NCBI GenBank assembly: GCA_002329075.1
Contig: DCXR01000018.1
Coordinates: forward strand, 3,187 to 32,507
Origin: Candidatus Neomicrothrix sp. UBA2131
Lineage (GTDB): Bacteria; Actinomycetota; Acidimicrobiia; Acidimicrobiales; MedAcidi-G1
Direction: 5' to 3'
DNA: 29,321 nucleotides
The stretch's first letter is position 1. Each line of letters opens with the position of its first letter. The position numbers were made by a program, and so were the translations under genes. Under the pieces are notes generated by a model. It ran no database searches and was not told the DNA's origin. It was given only the letters and a program-made list of their open reading frames with translations. This document shows positions 16,044 to 24,280 of the stretch, one piece after another.

Positions 16044-17966
16044 ATGACCGACGACCCCCGATCGCCCAAGGCCGCCGAAGCGCAGACGCTCACCGACCTC
16101 GACGCCTTCGCTGCCGCGCTGCCACCCGACGACGGCAGCGACGCCGCCAACGTGGCCCGCGGCTTCATCGCCACCCGTGCCGAGCCGGTCATCGAGAAGC
16201 TGGTGCCCAACCCGTGGATACCGATCAGTTGGGACCTCTCGAAGTCGGACTTCGTGCACGGGCCCTGCCCCGACACGGTCAACCCGGCGCTCTGGCGCCA
16301 GGCCGGCTTCAACGCCCAGCACGGCCTCTACGAGGTCTGCGACGGCTTCTACCAGGTGCGCGGCTTCGACACCTCGAGCGTCACGTTCATCCGCGGCGAC
16401 GAGGGCTGGGTCGTGATCGACCCCCTGACCACCCAGGAAAGCGCCGCCGCCGCCTACGAACTCGTCACCGAGCACCTCGGCGAGCGCACGGTGACGGCGG
16501 TGATCTACACCCACTCCCACCTCGACCACTACGGCGGCATCCTCGGGGTCGTCGATCAGGAACGCCTCGACGCCGGCGAGATCCCGATCGTGGCCCCGGA
16601 GGGCTTCCTGCGCGAAGCCGTTTCGGAGAACGTGGTGGCCGCCCCCGTGATGGGACGCCGGGCCATGTACCAGTTCGGCATGCTGCTGCCCTGGAGCGAG
16701 CACCACCACGTCGACCAGGGACTCGGCAAGGCCGTCTCGACCGGGTCGAGTGCGCTCGTCCCCCCGACCATCGACATCACCGAGACCGGCCAGGAACTGG
16801 TGCTCGACGGCGTGCGCATCGAGTTCCAGCTCACGCCGGAGTCCGAGGCGCCTGCCGAGATGCACTTCTACTTTCCCGACCACCGGGTCCTCTGCATGGC
16901 CGAGAACTGCACGACCACCATGCACAACGTCCTCACCCTGCGTGGTGCGCTCGTGCGGGACGCCCTGCTCTGGAGCCGCTACATCGACGAGGCCCTCGAC
17001 CGCTGGGGCGATGAGACCGATGTGGTGTTCGCCAGCCACGGCTGGCCGCACTGGGGCGGCGACGACGTGCGGGAGTACCTCGTCAACCAGCGCGACCTCT
17101 ACCGCTGGCTCCACGACCAGGCCATGCGCCTCGCCAACCTGGGCTTCACACCCAACGAGATCTCGGCCCGCATCGACCTGCCGTCCGGCCTGTGGACCGA
17201 CTGGCGCTGCCACGGCTACTACGGCACCGTCAGCCACAACGTCCGCGCCGTCTACCAGCGCTACCTCGGCTGGTACGACGGCCACCCGTCCAGCCTCGAC
17301 CCGTACGAGCCCACCGAGGCCGGCCGCCGCTACGTCGACTTCATGGGCGGCATGGACGAACTGTTGACCAAGGCCCGCACGGCGTTCGAGTCCGGTGACC
17401 ACCGTTGGGTCGCCGAGGTCCTTCGCCATGCCGTCTTCGCCGACCCGACCTGTGAGGAGGCGCGCCTGCTCCAGGCCGATGCCTTCGAGCAACTCGGCTA
17501 CCGGGCCGAGTCGGGGCCGTGGCGCGACGTCTACCTGACCGGCGCGCAGGAGCTCCGCCAGGGGACGGTGAACGTGCCCGCCTTCCAGCGGCCCCGGTAC
17601 GAGGTGGTCAGGGGAATGACGCTCCAGCAGGTGTTCGACCTGCTGGCGGTCAAGGTCGACGGGCCGGCGGCGACCGCCATCGGCCACCTGGCCATCGACT
17701 GGCGACTGCCCGACGCCGACGAGATGGCACGGGTCGAACTGTCGAACGGGACGCTCCACTCCACACCGGGCCTCTCACACGCAGCCCCGGACGCCACCGT
17801 CACCTGCGGACGGGCGGCGCTGAACGACATGGTCGCCACGGGCGGGACCCTTGCCGATCTCGTCGATGCCGGCACGGCGACGATCGACGGAGACGCCGAC
17901 CGGGTGCTCGCCCTCTGGGACACCCTCACCGACTTCCCGCTCTTCTACGCGATCATCGAACCCTAG
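16044..17966 (+). CDS. Alkyl/aryl-sulfatase, metallo-beta-lactamase type (SdsA1-like)
   Basis: A 640-residue type III alkylsulfatase, close to the roughly 650 of SdsA1. The N-terminal metallo-beta-lactamase domain has THSHLDHYGG (156-165), the metal-binding HxHxDH signature. MAENCTTTMHN and ASHGWPHWGG supply further metal ligands. A helical dimerisation region follows (from about residue 430), then a C-terminal SCP2-like domain binding the alkyl chain. The enzyme hydrolyses primary or secondary alkyl sulfates to alcohol and sulfate. No obvious signal peptide is seen at the N-terminus, unlike secreted SdsA1, so it may act inside the cell. ATG 16044 has GAGG about 9 bases upstream. Confidence 0.94.
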   Translation: MTDDPRSPKAAEAQTLTDLDAFAAALPPDDGSDAANVARGFIATRAEPVIEKLVPNPWIPISWDLSKSDFVHGPCPDTVNPALWRQAGFNAQHGLYEVCDGFYQVRGFDTSSVTFIRGDEGWVVIDPLTTQESAAAAYELVTEHLGERTVTAVIYTHSHLDHYGGILGVVDQERLDAGEIPIVAPEGFLREAVSENVVAAPVMGRRAMYQFGMLLPWSEHHHVDQGLGKAVSTGSSALVPPTIDITETGQELVLDGVRIEFQLTPESEAPAEMHFYFPDHRVLCMAENCTTTMHNVLTLRGALVRDALLWSRYIDEALDRWGDETDVVFASHGWPHWGGDDVREYLVNQRDLYRWLHDQAMRLANLGFTPNEISARIDLPSGLWTDWRCHGYYGTVSHNVRAVYQRYLGWYDGHPSSLDPYEPTEAGRRYVDFMGGMDELLTKARTAFESGDHRWVAEVLRHAVFADPTCEEARLLQADAFEQLGYRAESGPWRDVYLTGAQELRQGTVNVPAFQRPRYEVVRGMTLQQVFDLLAVKVDGPAATAIGHLAIDWRLPDADEMARVELSNGTLHSTPGLSHAAPDATVTCGRAALNDMVATGGTLADLVDAGTATIDGDADRVLALWDTLTDFPLFYAIIEP

Positions 17967-18001
17967 GCAACGGGCACCTGTCGGAGTCGATGCGGGGCCC
18001 C

Positions 18002-18030
18002 TTGACATCTCCACGGGGGGTCACAATGCT
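18002..18030 (+). promoter_or_regulatory. Possible sigma-70-like promoter before the MttB-family operon
   Basis: TTGACA (18002-18007) is a perfect -35 hexamer; at 17-base spacing the -10 position reads AATGCT, a poor match. It lies in the 108-base gap between the alkylsulfatase stop and the methyltransferase start and would leave a leader of about 38 bases. No other clear promoter is visible in the gap. Confidence 0.35.
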
Positions 18031-18074
18031 GCCGCCGGATTCCACTGTGTCCCCCGAGTGAACATGGGCAGCGC

Positions 18075-19634
18075 ATGACCGACACCGCTACCGGCTCCGG
18101 CACGGAAGTCGAACCAGGTCCTACGCGCCGCGGCCGCGAGGTTCGCGCAAGGGCCCGCCGCACCCGGGTCCAGACCTGGCTCCCCGAACTCGAGCGCAAC
18201 ATCCCCTGGGTCGACCTCCTCACCGCCGAGCAGGTCCAGACGATCCACGACGCCTCCATGGACATCCTCGAGGAGGTCGGCATCGACTTCCGCTGCGACG
18301 AGGCCGCCGCCTCGTGGGCGGCGACCGGCGCGAAGGTCGACGGCCACCGGGTGCGTATCGACCGCGAGCACCTCATGGACCTCATCGGGACTGCTCCCTC
18401 GTCGTACACGATGACCGCACGCAACCCCGAGCGCACGGTCACCGTCGGTGACGGGAAGCAGATCTTCACCCCGTCGTACGGCGCCCCCTACGTGCTCGGC
18501 CTCGACGGTGTGCGGCGCCCGGGAACGATCGAGGACTTCCGCAACTTCACGAAGCTCAACCACCTGTCGGCGGCACTGCACATGTCGGGGGGCGTCGTGT
18601 GCGAACCGATGGACATCGCCGTCCCCAGGCGGCACCTCCACATGACACAGAGCCTGCTCCGGTACAGCGACAAGCCGTTCATGGGCGCCGTCACATCGAA
18701 GGAGCGGGCCGAGGACAGCCTCCACATGGCCGGCATCGTGTTCGGCCAGGACGAGGTGCGCGAGACCACCGTCATGACCTGCCTCGCCAACGGCAACACA
18801 CCGCTCGTGTGGGACCAGACGATGCTCGACAGCGTCCGGGTGTTCGCCGGCGCCAACCAGGCCACGCTGTTCAGCCCATTCGTGCTGGGTGGGGCGTCGA
18901 CACCGGCCAGCACCGTGGGCGCAGTCATCCAGGTCAACATCGAGGCGCTCACCGGCGTGGCTTTCTCGCAGTTGGTGCGGGCCGGGGCCCCCGCCCTCTA
19001 CGGCCAGTGGCTCTCGACGGTTTCGATGAAGACCGGTGCCCCCCAGGCAGGCACGCCCGAGATCTGCCACATGAACATGCTCACTGCCCAGATGGCCCGC
19101 CACTACCGACTGCCGTCACGATGCAGCGGCTCGTGCACCAGTTCCAAGATTGTCGACGCCCAGGCCGGCTACGAGGCCGCCCGCAACATGTACGGCGTGC
19201 TCATGGCCGGCACCAACTTCGTGCTCTCGACCACCGGCTACCTCGAGAGCGCCATGTGCCAGAGCTACGCCAAGTGGGTGCTCGACAACGAACAACTCGA
19301 GATGATGTACCGACTCAACAGCGGCCCGTCGTTCGACGACCTCGACGAGGTGCTCGCCACCATGCGCGAGGTGCCGCCGGGTGGCCACTTCCTCGGCACC
19401 GCCCACACGCTCGCCAACTTCCAGGCGGCGTTCTCGATGCCCGAGATGATGAACAGCGACAACTACGAGCAGTGGCTGGCCGACGGCGCACTCAGCGCCG
19501 AGGAGCGGGCGGTCGCCAGGTGCCGCCGGATGCTCGACGAGTACGAAGAGCCCGCACTGTCCGACGACGTGGCCGCCGAGCTCGACGACTTCGTGGCGCG
19601 CCGCGAGGCCGAACTTCCCGACACCGTCCGCTGA
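18075..19634 (+). CDS. MttB-superfamily (trimethylamine/betaine) methyltransferase, non-pyrrolysine
   Basis: A 519-residue MttB-family protein with the usual TIM-barrel length. ASMDILEEVGIDF (60-72) near the N-terminus and RCSGSCTSSKIVDAQAGYEA (349-368) are family segments. The frame has no internal TAG, so it lacks the pyrrolysine of archaeal MttB and belongs with the non-Pyl branch. Characterised members of that branch (MtgB, MtpB, MtcB, MtyB) demethylate glycine betaine, proline betaine, carnitine or gamma-butyrobetaine onto a corrinoid protein. Such a corrinoid partner is not encoded in this window. The exact substrate is unknown. It heads a six-gene plus-strand set. A four-codon reading ATG-GGC-AGC-GCA-TGA (18064-18078) overlaps its start. 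Confidence 0.93.
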   Translation: MTDTATGSGTEVEPGPTRRGREVRARARRTRVQTWLPELERNIPWVDLLTAEQVQTIHDASMDILEEVGIDFRCDEAAASWAATGAKVDGHRVRIDREHLMDLIGTAPSSYTMTARNPERTVTVGDGKQIFTPSYGAPYVLGLDGVRRPGTIEDFRNFTKLNHLSAALHMSGGVVCEPMDIAVPRRHLHMTQSLLRYSDKPFMGAVTSKERAEDSLHMAGIVFGQDEVRETTVMTCLANGNTPLVWDQTMLDSVRVFAGANQATLFSPFVLGGASTPASTVGAVIQVNIEALTGVAFSQLVRAGAPALYGQWLSTVSMKTGAPQAGTPEICHMNMLTAQMARHYRLPSRCSGSCTSSKIVDAQAGYEAARNMYGVLMAGTNFVLSTTGYLESAMCQSYAKWVLDNEQLEMMYRLNSGPSFDDLDEVLATMREVPPGGHFLGTAHTLANFQAAFSMPEMMNSDNYEQWLADGALSAEERAVARCRRMLDEYEEPALSDDVAAELDDFVARREAELPDTVR

Positions 19635-19657
19635 TCAAGACCGAACAGGAGACCGAC

Positions 19658-20671
19658 ATGACGACCAACGGCCGACTTCCGGAACCACCCCTGCTGCACG
19701 GCGTCTGCGCCGCGATGAGCACCCCGTTCGACGACTCGGGCGAGTCGCTCGACGAGGGCCGGCTGCGCGACCACGTCGAAGGCCTCGTCGACGCCGGGGT
19801 CCACGGGCTCGTGCTGGCCGCCGGCACCGGCGAGTTCGCCTTCCTGTCCGCCGACGAGAAGCGCCGGATCTTCGAGGTCGGGATCGAACAGGTGGCCGGG
19901 CGAATCCCGGTCGTCTGTCAGACCTCGGCGATCACGACCGTCGACGCCATCGAGAACTCCCGGGCGGCCATCGACCTGGGCGCCAGCGCCGTGATGGTGC
20001 TGCCGCCCTACTTCGAGGGGCCCTTCGAGCGGGGGGTGCGCCACCACTACGAGAAGTTGGCGGCCGCCATCGACGCACCGATCGTGCTCTACAACATCCC
20101 GGCCCAGAGCGGCTTCGACATCACGCCCGACCTGTACCGCAAGCTCATCGCCGTCGAGGGCATCGACTACATCAAGGACAGCACCGGCGACCTGATCCGC
20201 ATCCAGCAACTGCTCGGCATAGGCGGCAACGTGCTGGCCGGCGCCGACCCGCTGGCGCCGTGGGCACTGCTGGCCGGTTGTCCCGGCTGGATCTGGGGTG
20301 CCGCCAACGTCATGCCCCACGAGTGTGTGCAGCTATACGAGCTGATCACCGCCGACCGCCATTCAGAGGCGCTCGACCTGTGGGCCCGGATGCTGCCGGC
20401 CAACCTCTTCTTCTGGGACAACGGGGTCGAGGCCGAGTACAACTCGGCGGTCAAGACCGCCGCCCACATGGTCGGCCGTGTGTTGGGTCCCTGTCGCCGT
20501 CCGGTGCTGCCGATGACCCGGCAGGGGCGGGTGGCCCTCCAGGCCGCCCTGTCGACGTTGCCGGTCAACCGGGTCGACCGGGAACGGCTCGTGTACCGGG
20601 AATGGGACGACGAACGCGACTGGCTGGTCCGGATGACGGATCGGGCCGGTGTAGGAAGGAGCCACAGATGA
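19658..20671 (+). CDS. DapA-family aldolase/dehydratase (dihydrodipicolinate synthase superfamily)
   Basis: A 337-residue class I aldolase-fold protein, longer than the roughly 295 of DapA. Lys173 (YIKDSTGD) is the predicted Schiff-base lysine and Tyr145 (VLYNIP) the catalytic tyrosine. The N-terminal carboxylate loop reads LAAGTGEFAFLS, where GTGEF recalls 5-dehydro-4-deoxyglucarate dehydratase more than DapA, whose loop is GTTGE. Other family members include pyrroline-4-hydroxy-2-carboxylate deaminase (HypD) and N-acetylneuraminate lyase. The neighbouring aldehyde dehydrogenase would fit a product such as 2-oxoglutarate semialdehyde. ATG 19658 has AGGAG 6 bases upstream. Specificity is not assigned; lysine biosynthesis is unlikely in this context. 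Confidence 0.93.
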   Translation: MTTNGRLPEPPLLHGVCAAMSTPFDDSGESLDEGRLRDHVEGLVDAGVHGLVLAAGTGEFAFLSADEKRRIFEVGIEQVAGRIPVVCQTSAITTVDAIENSRAAIDLGASAVMVLPPYFEGPFERGVRHHYEKLAAAIDAPIVLYNIPAQSGFDITPDLYRKLIAVEGIDYIKDSTGDLIRIQQLLGIGGNVLAGADPLAPWALLAGCPGWIWGAANVMPHECVQLYELITADRHSEALDLWARMLPANLFFWDNGVEAEYNSAVKTAAHMVGRVLGPCRRPVLPMTRQGRVALQAALSTLPVNRVDRERLVYREWDDERDWLVRMTDRAGVGRSHR

Positions 20672-20691
20672 CGGACAGGAGCCCCCGATGA
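20656..20691 (+). other. Ribosome site plus 7-codon mini-ORF bridging two genes
   Basis: AAGGAG (20656-20661) lies 6 bases before an ATG (20668) that overlaps the DapA-family stop as ATGA. That ATG opens only seven codons (MTDRSPR), and its TGA (20689-20691) overlaps the ATG of the aldehyde dehydrogenase (20688). A second AGGAG (20677-20681) serves the dehydrogenase start. The arrangement may relay ribosomes from gene to gene. Confidence 0.45.
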
Positions 20692-22184
20692 CCATCGCCC
20701 TCGCCGACGCGGCCGCCCTGGCCGAGACCATCGCCCCGCCGACCCGGGCCGTCATCGGCGGACGAAGCGTCGAGGCCGCCAGTGGCAGGACCTTCACGTC
20801 GCTCAACCCCGCCACCGGGCAGCCTTTCGCCGAGGTCGCCGAGTGCGACGCCGAGGACGTCGACCGCGCTGTCGCCGCCGCCCGTACCGCCTTCGAGGAC
20901 GGGCCGTGGGGGCGCCTCGCTCCGGCCGACCGCAAGCTGCTGCTGCTCCGGTTCGCCTCGCTGGTCGAGGCCCACACCGACGAGTTGGCCGTCATGGAGT
21001 CGCTCGAGGCCGGCAAGCCGATCAGCGACTGCGCCGGAGTCGACCTTCCCGACCTGGTGATGACGATGCGCTGGCACGCCGAGGCCTGCGACAAGCTCTA
21101 CGACCAACTCTCGCCGTCCGGAAGCGGCTTCGTCGGCATGGTGGTGCGCGAGCCGATCGGCGTGGTCGGCGCCGTCCTGCCGTGGAACTACCCGCTGATG
21201 ATGGCCGGCTGGAAGATCGGGCCGATCCTCGCCGCCGGCAACACCTGCATCGTCAAGCCCGCCGAGCAGACCTCGACCACCACGATCCGGATCGCGGAGT
21301 TGGCCATCGAGGCCGGCATCCCCGACGGCGTCTTCAACGTGGTGCCGGGCCTGGGCGAGACCGCCGGCGCCGCAGTCGGCCTGCACCCCGATGTCGACTG
21401 CGTGGGGTTCACCGGCTCGACCGAGGTGGGACGCATGTTCCTCGAGTACTCGGCCCGCTCGAACCTCAAGGAGGTGCTCCTCGAGTGTGGCGGCAAGAGC
21501 CCCGTGATCGTGATGGCCGATGCCGACGACCTCGACCAGGCGGCCACCGGCATCTGCGAGGGCATCTTCTGGAACGCCGGCCAGAACTGCTCGGCCAACT
21601 CCCGGCTCATCGTGCACCGGTCGGTCGAGGAGGAACTGTTGGAGCGCATCTCCGAGCGGAGCGGAGACTGGGTGGTCGGCGACCCGCTTGTCCCTGAGAC
21701 AACGGTCGGCTCGATGATCGAGGAGGCCCACATGGACAAGGTCCTGGGTCACATCTCCGACGCCCACGAGGCCGGCTCGTCGTGCGTACTGGGCGGCAAC
21801 CGGGTGCGCCGGGAGAGCGGCGGCTGGTTCGTCGAGCCCACCGTCTTCACCGGCGTCGACCCCGACAGCCGCCTCGCCCGCGAGGAGGTGTTCGGTCCCG
21901 TCCTGGCCGTGACCTGCTTCGACTCGCCGGAGGAGGCGATCCGCATCGCCAACGACACCGACTACGGCCTGGCCGCCACGATCCACACCTCCGACCTGCG
22001 GACCGCCCACCTGGCAGCACGCGCCCTACGGGCCGGCACCGTGTCCGTGAACTGCTACGGCGAGGGCGACATCACGACGCCGTTCGGCGGGTTCAAGCAG
22101 TCGGGGTTCGGCGGCCGGGACAAGTCCATCGCCGCACACGAGCAGTACACCGAACTCAAGACCATCTGGATGGACCTCTCGTGA
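20688..22184 (+). CDS. NAD(P)-dependent aldehyde dehydrogenase (PuuC-like)
   Basis: A 498-residue ALDH, standard length. PWNYPL (165-170), LLECGGKSP with the general base Glu266, and GQNCSA with the nucleophile Cys301 are intact. PFGGFKQSGFGGRDKS near the C-terminus resembles gamma-glutamyl-aminobutyraldehyde/betaine-aldehyde dehydrogenases. It would oxidise an aldehyde made by a neighbour (the DapA-family lyase or the FAD oxidase) to an acid. AGGAG lies 6 bases before the ATG at 20688. It follows the mini-ORF described above, and its stop overlaps a GTG that opens five codons before the next gene. Confidence 0.94.
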   Translation: MTIALADAAALAETIAPPTRAVIGGRSVEAASGRTFTSLNPATGQPFAEVAECDAEDVDRAVAAARTAFEDGPWGRLAPADRKLLLLRFASLVEAHTDELAVMESLEAGKPISDCAGVDLPDLVMTMRWHAEACDKLYDQLSPSGSGFVGMVVREPIGVVGAVLPWNYPLMMAGWKIGPILAAGNTCIVKPAEQTSTTTIRIAELAIEAGIPDGVFNVVPGLGETAGAAVGLHPDVDCVGFTGSTEVGRMFLEYSARSNLKEVLLECGGKSPVIVMADADDLDQAATGICEGIFWNAGQNCSANSRLIVHRSVEEELLERISERSGDWVVGDPLVPETTVGSMIEEAHMDKVLGHISDAHEAGSSCVLGGNRVRRESGGWFVEPTVFTGVDPDSRLAREEVFGPVLAVTCFDSPEEAIRIANDTDYGLAATIHTSDLRTAHLAARALRAGTVSVNCYGEGDITTPFGGFKQSGFGGRDKSIAAHEQYTELKTIWMDLS

Positions 22185-22201
22185 AGCGAGGTGCCTGATT
22201 G
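22181..22201 (+). other. GTG mini-ORF, in-frame TGA, then TTG start of the next gene
   Basis: GTG (22181) overlaps the dehydrogenase stop as GTGA and reads MKRGA, then TGA (22196-22198), then immediately and in the same frame the TTG (22199) of the FAD oxidoreductase. GAGGTG (22188-22193) lies 5 bases before that TTG. Either the TTG is the authentic start, or an older coupled GTG start was cut off by a nonsense codon. Confidence 0.5.
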
Positions 22202-23518
22202 GGCGCGGTCACCCTCCTCCCCCGGTACGACCGCGACAACGGCTGGTTCGAAACCCTCCCGGAGCGGCCACCGGCGACCCCCCTGTCGGGCCGGGTCGAT
22301 GCCGACGTGGTCGTGGTCGGTGCCGGCTTCACGGGCCTGGCCGCCGCACGTCGGCTCGGCGAGTTGAGGCCCGACGCCTCCATCGTGTTGCTCGAGGCCG
22401 GGCTGGTCGGCAACAACGCCGCCGGCCGCTCGTCGGGCTTCGCCATCGACCACGCCCACAACCTGCGGGCCAAGGGGTTCGGCGACACGGCGGAGCACGA
22501 GCGGCGCCAGATCGGCCTCAACCGGGCCGGGCAGGAGTACCTCGGGTCGGCCGTGGCGGCACACGGCATCGACTGCGGGTGGCAGTGGGCCGGCAAGACG
22601 CACGCCGCCTGCACCACCAGGGGGGCCCGCCACCTCGAGCACTTCGCCGACTCCCTCGACCGCATCGACGAGCCCTACGAGGTCTTCGACGAGGCGGCCA
22701 CGGTCGACCGCCTGGGCATCGACTTCTACCGGCACTCGCTGCACACCCCCGGCACCGTCCAGATGCAGCCGGCGGCGCTGGTGCGCGGGCTGGCCGACCA
22801 CCTCCCGGCCAACATCGCACTCCACGAGGAGTCACCGGTGACGGGCATCGACCTCGGACCACCGCACGAACTCCACACCGGCGGCGGCACGGTTCGCACA
22901 CCGGAGCTGGTGCTCGCCAACAACGGCTTCGCCGAGGGGTTCGGCATCGCCCGTGGCCGCCTCATCCCGGTCATCACCTGGGGGTCGATGACCCGCCCAC
23001 TCACGCACCAGGAGTCGGCATCGATCGGCGGCGACCGCACCTGGGGCGTCATCCCCGCCGACCCGTCGGGCACGACCGTGCGCCGCCTCGACGACGGGCG
23101 GATCCTCGTCCGCAACGTCTACAGCTACAGCCGGCGGTCACGGATAGACGGCCTTGCGAGGGAGCGGGCCGGACGGGCGCACCGGCGGTCCTTCGAGCGG
23201 CGCTTCCCCGGGCTCGCCCGGGTGCCCTTCGAATACACGTGGGGCGGCGCCCTCTCGATGGCCCGCAACGGCCAGCCGCTCTTCGGAAGGCTGGGCGACG
23301 GCCTCCTCGGCGCCCTCGTCCACAACGGTACGGGGATCAGCCGAGGCACCATCTGTGGCAGGCTCGTCGCCGAGATGGCCTGCGGCGAGGGTTCGGACCT
23401 GCTCGACATGATGCTGGCCATGGGCAGGCCCAACCGGAACCTCCCGGCGCCGGTCCTCGGCTGGGGTGTCAGGATGTACACCCGCCGCCTGCAGTTGCAG
23501 GCCGGACGCGAGATGTAG
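22199..23518 (+). CDS. FAD-dependent oxidoreductase, DAO family (PuuB-like amine/amino-acid oxidase)
   Basis: A 439-residue D-amino-acid-oxidase-fold protein. DVVVVGAGFTG (36-46) is the Rossmann dinucleotide-binding motif, and the roughly 35 residues before it with YDRDNGWFETLPERPP resemble the leader of gamma-glutamylputrescine oxidase (PuuB). The C-terminal region GDGLLGALVHNGTGISRGT holds the second FAD loop. It likely oxidises a secondary amine or amino acid to an imine and releases an aldehyde or ketone, using oxygen or a quinone. TTG 22199 is the only start before the FAD motif and has a good GAGGTG ribosome site; an in-frame TGA lies directly before it. Pairing with a PuuC-like dehydrogenase supports an amine-oxidising role. 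Confidence 0.9.
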   Translation: MGAVTLLPRYDRDNGWFETLPERPPATPLSGRVDADVVVVGAGFTGLAAARRLGELRPDASIVLLEAGLVGNNAAGRSSGFAIDHAHNLRAKGFGDTAEHERRQIGLNRAGQEYLGSAVAAHGIDCGWQWAGKTHAACTTRGARHLEHFADSLDRIDEPYEVFDEAATVDRLGIDFYRHSLHTPGTVQMQPAALVRGLADHLPANIALHEESPVTGIDLGPPHELHTGGGTVRTPELVLANNGFAEGFGIARGRLIPVITWGSMTRPLTHQESASIGGDRTWGVIPADPSGTTVRRLDDGRILVRNVYSYSRRSRIDGLARERAGRAHRRSFERRFPGLARVPFEYTWGGALSMARNGQPLFGRLGDGLLGALVHNGTGISRGTICGRLVAEMACGEGSDLLDMMLAMGRPNRNLPAPVLGWGVRMYTRRLQLQAGREM

Positions 23519-23530
23519 GGGAAGGCACCA

Positions 23531-24280
23531 ATGGAACAGCGCGTCGCACTGGTCACCGGGGCCACGTCGGGCATCGGCCGTGCCTGCGCACTCCGTCTGG
23601 CCGCAGACGGCTTCGCCGTGGTCGTGGGCGGGCGCAGCGCCGAGCGGGCCGCCGAGGTGGTCGACGAGATCACCGCCGGCGGCGGCACGGCCACCACCGC
23701 CCTCGGTGACGTGGCCGAGCCGGGCTACGGCGATGCCGCCGTAGCCGCCACGGTCGCCGCACACGGCCGCCTGGACGTGCTGGTCAACGCCGCCGGGGTG
23801 ATCACCCGCTCCGACGCCGAGGGCACGACCGACGACGAGTGGCACCGCATCATGTCGACCAACGTCGACGGGCTCTTCCGGGCCAGCCGGGCCGCCCTGC
23901 CCGCGATCCGGGCGGCAGGTGGCGGAACGATCGTCAACGTCAGCTCCACCAACGGTCTGGTCGGTGCGGCCGGCCTGGCCGCCTACTGCGCCTCGAAGGG
24001 GGCCGTCACGAACCTCACCCGGGCGATGGCCCTCGACCACGCCGCCGAGGGCATCCGGGTGAATGCCGTGTGTCCCGGGGCCGTCGACACCCGGATGCTC
24101 TATTCCGAGGGATCCGGCACGGTCGACGAGGTCCGCGACAGGAACCTGTCCGACATCCCCGAGGGCCGCATCCCCGACGGGTCGGAGGTGGCCGAGTTGG
24201 TGGCCTTCCTCGCCGACGACCGGTCCCGCCACATCACCGGCGCCAACATCTCGATCGACGGGGGGTACACAGCGAGGTGA
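23531..24280 (+). CDS. Short-chain dehydrogenase/reductase (SDR)
   Basis: A 249-residue classical SDR. TGATSGIG (9-16) binds the dinucleotide, NAAG (86-89) is the structural motif, and Asn111, Ser138/139, Tyr152 and Lys156 (YCASK) form the catalytic set. GGR after the second strand (Arg35) hints at NADP(H). The C-terminus ISIDGGYTAR is typical of FabG-like members. It would oxidise or reduce an alcohol/ketone in the pathway of this cluster. GGGAAGG precedes the ATG. Its stop overlaps the next SDR. Confidence 0.94.
   Translation: MEQRVALVTGATSGIGRACALRLAADGFAVVVGGRSAERAAEVVDEITAGGGTATTALGDVAEPGYGDAAVAATVAAHGRLDVLVNAAGVITRSDAEGTTDDEWHRIMSTNVDGLFRASRAALPAIRAAGGGTIVNVSSTNGLVGAAGLAAYCASKGAVTNLTRAMALDHAAEGIRVNAVCPGAVDTRMLYSEGSGTVDEVRDRNLSDIPEGRIPDGSEVAELVAFLADDRSRHITGANISIDGGYTAR

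Noticed and set aside
14949..17966. A 1005-residue plus-strand reading that would fuse the dehydrogenase region to the alkylsulfatase
   Set aside because: Its first third is a shifted frame inside the acyl-CoA dehydrogenase gene; the sulfatase has its own ATG at 16044 with a ribosome site.
18075..19634. Pyrrolysine-containing MttB
   Set aside because: The gene has no internal TAG; the region aligned with the family core reads sense codons throughout.
18599..20671. A longer DapA-family protein starting inside the MttB gene
   Set aside because: The added N-terminus is an out-of-frame translation of the methyltransferase; ATG 19658 with AGGAG is clearly the start.
22196..22198. Selenocysteine at the in-frame TGA before the FAD oxidoreductase
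   Set aside because: No following hairpin is evident, the family has no selenocysteine near its N-terminus, and a ribosome site with TTG directly behind explains the gene.
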